Made by a program: the position numbers and the translations under genes. From Polaromonas sp. A23 (GTDB lineage: Bacteria; Pseudomonadota; Gammaproteobacteria; Burkholderiales; Burkholderiaceae_C), in contig NZ_MUNO01000018.1 in the NCBI RefSeq assembly GCF_002001015.1, positions 248,001 through 312,000 of the forward strand: 64,000 bases of DNA, read 5' to 3'. The notes beneath the pieces are model-generated. The model made no database searches and was not told the origin of the DNA. It saw nothing but the letters and a program-made list of their open reading frames with translations. How positions within the stretch are numbered: position 1 is the stretch's first letter; each line of letters begins with the position of its first letter. Shown in pieces: positions 59,349-64,000 of the stretch.

Positions 59349-60575
59349 ATGACCCTGCCCACGCCCATTCCCCACAAGGTCGGCATCACGCTGGCGCTGA
59401 TCCAGCTGTTCTTTACCCTGACCTGGACGGTGTACGTCATCTTCCTGCCGCAACTGGCCGCGCAGGTGGGCCTGGGCAAAGAGATGGTGCTGGTCATCCT
59501 GATGCTGGACCAGCTGATTTTTCTGCTGGCCGACACCGCCATGGGCGTGATGGCGGACAAGTCTGTGCGGGTGTTCGGCCGGCTGGGTCGCTGGGTTGTG
59601 CTTGTGACGCTGGTCTCGTGCGTGGCTTTCTTGCTGCTGCCGCTGCTGGCCGCCAAAGGGCCGGTGGCGCAGTGGCTGTTTCTGGCTTTCACGGTGGTCT
59701 GGTCTGTCACCTCGTCGGCATTGCGTGCGCCACCGCTGGTGCTGCTGGGCAAATACGCGGCGCTGCCGGCCATTCCGTGGCTGGCCAGCCTCTCATTTTT
59801 CGGGCTGGGCGTGGCGGGCGCGCTGGCGCCTTACCTCACCGTGAGCTTGCGTGGCATTGACCCGCGCTGGCCGTTTGCGCTGTCCAGCCTGTCGCTGGCG
59901 CTGGCCACGGCAGGTATTGTCTGGGCCGAGCGCACATTGAAGCAGGGCGGCCAAGCCCAGGCAGGGGCTGCGGCCACCAGCCACGACGCCCTCGCGTTCA
60001 AGCCGCCGTTGGCTCCTTTTCTGGCGGCCATGGCTTTGCTGGGGTTGGGTTTTCAGGTTCATTCATCGCTCAACTCGGCGCCGCAGTATTTGCGCTTTGC
60101 CAAGCCGGCCGACCTGGAGTTTCTGCTGCCGGTGTTCTGGATCGGCTTCAGCCTGCTGATGCTGGCGGCCAGCCGGCTCACGGCGCGTTATGGCGGCGTG
60201 CTGGTCATGGGGGTGGCCGGCTGCGTGGGCGCCGTGGCCACCTGGCTCACCACGGTGGCTGGCAGCCTGAACTTTCTGATGGCCGCCCAATTCGTGGCCG
60301 GCGGTGCCTGGGGCATCCTGATGATGAGTGCGTTCACCGGCGCGCTGGTCATAGGCCGCACCGGCCGCGAGGGGTTGGTCACCGGCACGATGTTCTCCCT
60401 GCTGGCGCTGGCTGCCTTTGCGCGGATTGCGCTGGTGGCGGCCGAGCTCAACAAGGACGCGCAGTTTGCGCCGCTGCTGCCATGGTTGCCGAGCGTGGCG
60501 TGGGCTGCTGCCGGGTTGCTGCTGCTTGGCATGGCGTGGCTGCTGCGTGGCTCCCGGTCGCTCCGGCCCGCATAA
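59349..60575 (+). CDS. Major facilitator superfamily transporter
   Basis: 408 residues with twelve predicted membrane helices; LIFLLADTAMGVMADKSVR near 54 contains the motif-A-like loop between helices 2 and 3. It looks like a drug or metabolite exporter of the MFS, with no closer assignment. ATG 59349. Confidence 0.88.
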   Translation: MTLPTPIPHKVGITLALIQLFFTLTWTVYVIFLPQLAAQVGLGKEMVLVILMLDQLIFLLADTAMGVMADKSVRVFGRLGRWVVLVTLVSCVAFLLLPLLAAKGPVAQWLFLAFTVVWSVTSSALRAPPLVLLGKYAALPAIPWLASLSFFGLGVAGALAPYLTVSLRGIDPRWPFALSSLSLALATAGIVWAERTLKQGGQAQAGAAATSHDALAFKPPLAPFLAAMALLGLGFQVHSSLNSAPQYLRFAKPADLEFLLPVFWIGFSLLMLAASRLTARYGGVLVMGVAGCVGAVATWLTTVAGSLNFLMAAQFVAGGAWGILMMSAFTGALVIGRTGREGLVTGTMFSLLALAAFARIALVAAELNKDAQFAPLLPWLPSVAWAAAGLLLLGMAWLLRGSRSLRPA

Positions 60576-60631
60576 CAGCGCAGTTTCTCCTTACGTCTAC
60601 GGTTTCAGGCGCGGGGTGTGCTGCCGAATTT

Positions 60632-60688
60632 GCTATAAAAAATGTAGCTGCTTGTGCCCGTAAGCAATGGGCAAATGGCACATTTGGC
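60632..60688 (+). repeat. Dispersed 60-bp intergenic repeat, copy F
   Basis: GCTATAAAAAATGTAGCTGC, TTGTGCCCGTAAGC, then AATGGGCAAATGGCACATTT. Variant with GGGCAAA..GGCACATTTG in place of GGGCTGG..CTATTTG; shared with copy G. Confidence 0.85.
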
Positions 60689-60723
60689 TATGTAAATCGG
60701 GCGAAAGTGCCTCTAACGGCCAG

Positions 60724-61434
60724 TCAGCGCCTGGGCGCCTTCGCCTTGCGTACGGAGCTTGGCGCCGCAAGCTGCCCCGCCTCCAGGCGCCGCAGGCCGA
60801 ACAGGTCTTTGATGGTGATGCGGCCACGCTGGGTTTTGACAAAACCGCCGGCCACCAGGTCTTGCATCAGCCGGGCCACCACCTCCCGCGTGGTGCCCAA
60901 GTGGTTGGCAAGCTGCTGCTGGGTGGTTTCCAGCAGCCCTTCGGAAGAGGCGTGCATCAGCAGAAAGCGCACCAGCCGCTGTTTGTGGTTGCTGGAGTGG
61001 ATGTCGTTCAACTCGGCCATCAGCCGGTACACCAGCGTGGAGAGGGCCTGCACCGTCAGGTCTTGTATGGCGGGCTCTTTCGCGAACAGGCGGCGGAACA
61101 GCGGCCCCGGAATGATGGCCAGGCTGGTCGGCGCTTCGGCCTCTACCCACGCGGGGTAGAGCAGGTCGTTGAACAGGCAGTTGAGCGCAAGAACGCAGGT
61201 CTCGCCGGGGTCTACCATGTAGAGCGTTGCCTCCGTGCCGGAAGGCGTGACGGTAAATACACGCAGCCTGCCAGACAGCACCATGTAAGCGCCCGAGGCC
61301 GGCTGGCCCTTGTACATGACGCTGGCACCGGCGGACATGCTCTTGCGCACCACGCCCTGGGTCAAGAGGCCGCGCGCCTCGTCGCTGAGCCGGTTGAAGG
61401 GCTCAAACCGGACCAGCTCACCCAAAGACTGCAT
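60724..61434 (-). CDS. Crp/Fnr-family transcriptional regulator
   Basis: 236 residues. Cyclic-nucleotide-binding-like beta-roll 10-125 (MYKGQPASGAYMVLSGRLRV) and a C-terminal winged helix with TQQQLANHLGTTREVVARLM near 168. No N-terminal Fnr cysteine cluster; cysteines occur only in ETCVLALNCLF near 78, so a redox or ligand role is possible. Last gene of a leftward group with cupin, SDR and MAPEG. Confidence 0.9.
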   Translation of the reverse strand: MQSLGELVRFEPFNRLSDEARGLLTQGVVRKSMSAGASVMYKGQPASGAYMVLSGRLRVFTVTPSGTEATLYMVDPGETCVLALNCLFNDLLYPAWVEAEAPTSLAIIPGPLFRRLFAKEPAIQDLTVQALSTLVYRLMAELNDIHSSNHKQRLVRFLLMHASSEGLLETTQQQLANHLGTTREVVARLMQDLVAGGFVKTQRGRITIKDLFGLRRLEAGQLAAPSSVRKAKAPRR

Positions 61435-61452
61435 GCTGCCTCCGCATTGTTT

Positions 61453-62133
61453 TTAAACCCGGCCGTGCAAGTGACCCCGTTTGACCCAGAGCAGGGCGCC
61501 ACTGATGCTGTGAAGCGCGGGCAGTGGGGGAAGGGGTTGGCGAATCCAGCTCCAGCTGCCCAGCATGTGCCCTGTCCCAGGCACGCTCACCGCACCGTCA
61601 ATGACCAGCAGCTCTTCGCCCCCGGGGACGGAACGAGCGGGAATGGTACACCCCGCATCCAGCCGCAGCAGGCGCACGGTTTCCAGCGCGTCGGCATACA
61701 ACATGGCCTGCTGGCACTCTGGGGCGCAGCCGTCTGGCGCCCATGGCATTTGTTCGGGGGTGACGACGACGCGTCGGTCTTGTGACGGCGCCATCTGCCG
61801 CAGCTTGACGTAAATAACGCAGCCCTCGCTGCTAAAAGGGCTGTGGCTGGAGCCCGGCGGATTGCGCACATAACTTCCCGCGGGGTAGTGGCCGTGTTCG
61901 TCGGAAAACGTTCCGGACAGTACAAAAAATTCTTCGCCCAGCGCGTGTGCATGGTGCGCAAAGCGGCTGCGCGGCGCATACCGCACGATGCTGCTGGCCA
62001 CCGCCACCTCGCCGCCTGCGCGCTCCAGCATCTTGCGCTGCACGCCTTGCTGCGGGGAGTCCAGCCAGGGCAAGGTGTCTGCGTGTACCAGGGCCGGCTT
62101 GCTGCGGTCGGCATGCAGTTGCAGGGCATCCAT
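61453..62133 (-). CDS. ChrR-like cupin-domain protein
   Basis: 226 residues. Double cupin: first with FAHHAHALGEEFFVLSGTFS near 60 (His/His/Glu metal ligands) and HYPAGSYVRNPPGSSH, second degenerate near 160-205 (PGGEELLVIDG). It resembles the cupin part of ChrR-type anti-sigma factors, but no ECF sigma gene is adjacent. Start overlaps the SDR stop. Probable metal-bound sensor or enzyme. Confidence 0.82.
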   Translation of the reverse strand: MDALQLHADRSKPALVHADTLPWLDSPQQGVQRKMLERAGGEVAVASSIVRYAPRSRFAHHAHALGEEFFVLSGTFSDEHGHYPAGSYVRNPPGSSHSPFSSEGCVIYVKLRQMAPSQDRRVVVTPEQMPWAPDGCAPECQQAMLYADALETVRLLRLDAGCTIPARSVPGGEELLVIDGAVSVPGTGHMLGSWSWIRQPLPPLPALHSISGALLWVKRGHLHGRV

Positions 62134-62786
62134 CAAAACTTCTCTGAAGGGGTGCGCAGGTCCAGCTCATGCGTCCAGGCGGTTGGCGCTTGTTCCACCA
62201 GCCAGCGGTAGCTGCCGGCCACGGCGCGCGGGTCCAGCGGCGCAGCTTGCCTTGCGCCGAAGCGCTCGGTGGAGGGCGAGCCTTCCAGCAAGCCGTCCAG
62301 CAGCACGTGCGCCACATGAATTCCCTGCGGCTGAAACTCTCTGGCCAGCGACTGGGCCAGTCCGCGCAGGCCGAACTTGCCGCAGGCCATGGCAGAAAAT
62401 CCGGACGAGCCGCGCAGAGACATGGTGGCACCGGTGAACACCATGCTGCCGCGCCCCCGCTGCAGCATCTGCGGCAGCACGGCCCGCGCGCAGTTGGCGG
62501 CGCCTGCCGGGCCTGCGCGCCAGCAGGTGTCGAAGGCCGCCGCATCCAGCTCCAGAAAGGGCGCAATCAGCAGATGCCCCGCATTGAAGATCAGCGCATC
62601 CACCGGACCATGGGCGGCCGTCAGTTGCGCGATGTGCTGCTCTGCGGCGGCAGCGTCCGCCAGGTCGCAGTCGGCCTTGCGCAGGCCGGCAACCACGTAG
62701 CCCGCGTCGGCAAATTCGGCGAGCAACGCCTGGCCCAGCGGGCCACCGCTGCCCGCCACCAGCGCGAAGGGTCGGCTCACACCCAC
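62133..62786 (-). CDS. SDR-family protein without the catalytic Tyr
   Basis: 217 residues with VAGSGGPLGQALLAEFADAG near 9 and NAGHLLIAPF near 68, so it keeps the Rossmann NAD(P) fold. At the YxxxK position it has M-A-C-G-K (SGFSAMACGKFGLRG), i.e. no Tyr, and Thr instead of the usual Ser (VFTGATMS). Either a non-enzymatic sensor or an atypical reductase. Overlaps MAPEG and cupin genes. Confidence 0.8.
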   Translation of the reverse strand: MGVSRPFALVAGSGGPLGQALLAEFADAGYVVAGLRKADCDLADAAAAEQHIAQLTAAHGPVDALIFNAGHLLIAPFLELDAAAFDTCWRAGPAGAANCARAVLPQMLQRGRGSMVFTGATMSLRGSSGFSAMACGKFGLRGLAQSLAREFQPQGIHVAHVLLDGLLEGSPSTERFGARQAAPLDPRAVAGSYRWLVEQAPTAWTHELDLRTPSEKF

Positions 62787-63175
62787 CCCAAGGCACGGGC
62801 GAGCAGCCAGGCGGTTGCAGCCCAGCTGGCCAGGTAAGCCAGCGTGCGCACGCCAACGATGCCGGTGGTGTAGGCCAGGTAGTGAAGCACGCGCGCGGCG
62901 AAGTAGACCGCGCAGGCCATGGCGGTGCCGGCATTGCCGAGCGAAAGAACATGCACCGCCAGTGCCGCTGGCGCAAACACCGCCAGGTTCTCGATGGCGT
63001 TGGCATGGGCGCGCTGGGCCCGTTGCGCCCAGGGGGCCAGGGGCTTGTCGTCAGGCAGGGGGTTGGCCAGCAAGCCGCCAATGCCGCGAACGACCAGGCG
63101 GTTGAGCACATAGGGAAACACAAACAGCGCCGTGGCGCCAAGGGTCAAAGTGAGCCAGAAAATTTCTCGGGACAT
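62777..63175 (-). CDS. MAPEG-family membrane protein
   Basis: 132 residues, four hydrophobic helices; RAHANAIENLAVFAPAALAV near 64 is the MAPEG glutathione-region motif (RxxxNxxE). Eukaryotic members are microsomal glutathione transferases; bacterial roles are uncertain. ATG 63175 (MSREIFWLTL) is used; the long upstream frame is not coding-like. First gene of the MAPEG-SDR-cupin group. Confidence 0.87.
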   Translation of the reverse strand: MSREIFWLTLTLGATALFVFPYVLNRLVVRGIGGLLANPLPDDKPLAPWAQRAQRAHANAIENLAVFAPAALAVHVLSLGNAGTAMACAVYFAARVLHYLAYTTGIVGVRTLAYLASWAATAWLLARALGWV

Positions 63176-63308
63176 GGTATTTCTCTCCATCAACGTGCCG
63201 CAAGGCGGGCACGGGGAGAACGATAGGGCGCGGTGAGCGCCAGATCTGTAGCTTTTGATACGCAGCGACGAACAGTTCAACTTGCCGGCGGCATCGTGGA
63301 ATTTTGTT

Positions 63309-63365
63309 GCTATTAAAAATGTAGCTATTGGCGACCGTGAAATAAGGGCAAACGGCACATTTGAT
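63309..63365 (+). repeat. Dispersed 60-bp intergenic repeat, copy G
   Basis: GCTATTAAAAATGTAGCTAT, TGGCGACCGTGAAAT, AAGGGCAAACGGCACATTTG. Lies between the divergent MAPEG and penicillin-binding protein genes. Confidence 0.85.
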
Positions 63366-63492
63366 CCATAGTTTCTTCTCAAAAGGCCTTCAGGTGCCTT
63401 TTGGAGCCTTTGGCGCTGCCCGCACCAGCCGATGACCGCATTGCCTGCCGTCCTACAGCCCGGCCTTGCGGCACCCCTCAAGCTCGTTGCAG

Positions 63493-64000
63493 ATGAAAAC
63501 GCTCTCCCTTCCTCCCCGTCTTTGGCAGCTCGTCAGGCAGTTCGGCGCCTCCCTTGCCGCGGGCTTGCGCCACCCCACGCTGCGCGGCCTGGCCTGGGGG
63601 CTGGCGGCGGTGCCGGTTGTGCTGCTGTTGTATGTGCTGGCACTGATTCCCTTCACACCCAGCATTGACGACCTGCACAAGATCAAGGCGGCCAAGCCTT
63701 CGGTGATCCTGTCGGCCGATGGCCAGCAGTTGACTGTTTTTGAACGTGCCAACCGCGACTGGGTCAAGCTTGCGGATATTTCCCCGCATGTGGTGGCGGC
63801 GCTGGTCTCCACCGAAGACGCGCGCTTTTACCAGCACCACGGTGTGGACGTGCGGCGCACATTGTCTGCGGCGGCAAACACGCTGAAGGGCAAGGTGCAG
63901 GGCGGCTCGACCATCACGCAGCAGCTGGCGCGCAACCTCTACCCCGAAGACATTGGCCGCGCGCGCACCATGACGCGCAAGATCAAGGAGGCCATCACGG
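63493..64000 (+). CDS. Class A penicillin-binding protein (PBP1A-like), 3' end outside window
   Basis: 169 codons of a bifunctional peptidoglycan synthase. Cytoplasmic tail 1-33, membrane anchor about 34-53, then the glycosyltransferase 51 domain: catalytic Glu108 in VSTEDARFYQHHGVD and GGSTITQQLARNL at 137-149. The transpeptidase part is beyond the window. ATG 63493 is the first in-frame start with an appropriate N-terminus. Confidence 0.93.
   Translation, partial: MKTLSLPPRLWQLVRQFGASLAAGLRHPTLRGLAWGLAAVPVVLLLYVLALIPFTPSIDDLHKIKAAKPSVILSADGQQLTVFERANRDWVKLADISPHVVAALVSTEDARFYQHHGVDVRRTLSAAANTLKGKVQGGSTITQQLARNLYPEDIGRARTMTRKIKEAIT

Noticed and set aside
1..64000. CRISPR array, tRNA/rRNA, prophage or intact insertion sequence
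   Set aside because: No regularly spaced repeats, cloverleaf-like sequence, phage structural genes or transposase/integrase were found.

Overview
The window is GC-rich, densely coded DNA whose gene content (Bug-type tripartite tricarboxylate receptors, TAXI-TRAP transport, many CoA ligases and acyl-CoA dehydrogenases, LysR/AraC/TetR regulators) and a family of about 60-bp intergenic repeats suggest a betaproteobacterium of the Comamonadaceae, Polaromonas/Rhodoferax/Variovorax-like. This is inferred from gene style; there is no rRNA, tRNA, phage or transposase gene to anchor it.

1-14 kb: a catabolic block for an organic acid, probably a branched or dicarboxylic one: two CoA ligases, two acyl-CoA dehydrogenases, a periplasmic Bug receptor, an FAS1-like (Htd2/mesaconyl-C4-CoA type) hydratase, two class III CoA-transferases, an MmgE/PrpD protein, a CitE-like lyase and an AraC regulator. 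CoA-transferase + hydratase + CitE-like lyase is the logic of itaconate/mesaconate/citramalate breakdown. A 650-bp nested inverted repeat (7400-8049) separates the two halves.

14-29.5 kb: a second beta-oxidation-like block: SCP-x type thiolase, a five-gene branched-chain-amino-acid-type ABC transporter (livGFHMK-like), a nitronate monooxygenase-like flavoprotein, two CoA ligases, two MaoC-type proteins, two short-chain dehydrogenases, an acyl-CoA dehydrogenase, an enoyl-CoA hydratase/isomerase and a thioesterase. A perfect 29-bp direct repeat (15358-15386 and 22628-22656), carrying the 3' end of the thiolase gene, shows that the transporter/NMO/ligase cassette was inserted between thiolase and maoC.

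29.5-44.5 kb: a phosphodiesterase/alkaline-phosphatase-like lipoprotein, another Bug receptor, endonuclease III (nth), a hipB-hipA toxin-antitoxin operon with an overlapping third AraC/GyrI gene, a thioesterase-SRPBCC-TetR group, LysR, a TyrA-like dehydrogenase, a TAXI receptor with its fused TRAP permease, and a PLP aminotransferase.

44.5-49.2 kb: an AT-richer accessory island with no catabolic genes. It holds a translationally coupled three-gene operon (GHKL ATPase with N-terminal STAS-like region, STAS-like/DUF4325 protein, two-segment membrane protein), flanked by direct repeats derived from the 3' end of a small hydrophilic gene, and then a two-gene operon whose second product has an Abi/HEPN-like RNNRxxGH motif. 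These are the best candidates for undescribed defence or signalling systems.

49.2-64 kb: housekeeping and small accessory genes: VWA/BatA-like protein, NTF2-like and AHSA1 proteins, an AAC(6')-Ib-like acetyltransferase, VOC and DUF4389 proteins, a DUF3857/transglutaminase protein, a TPR protein, YdeI, MFS, a Crp/Fnr regulator with a MAPEG-SDR-cupin group, and the start of a class A penicillin-binding protein. Several gene 3' ends are duplicated as scars in this part (VOC 51644-51718, TPR 58467-58535), often next to the 60-bp repeat.
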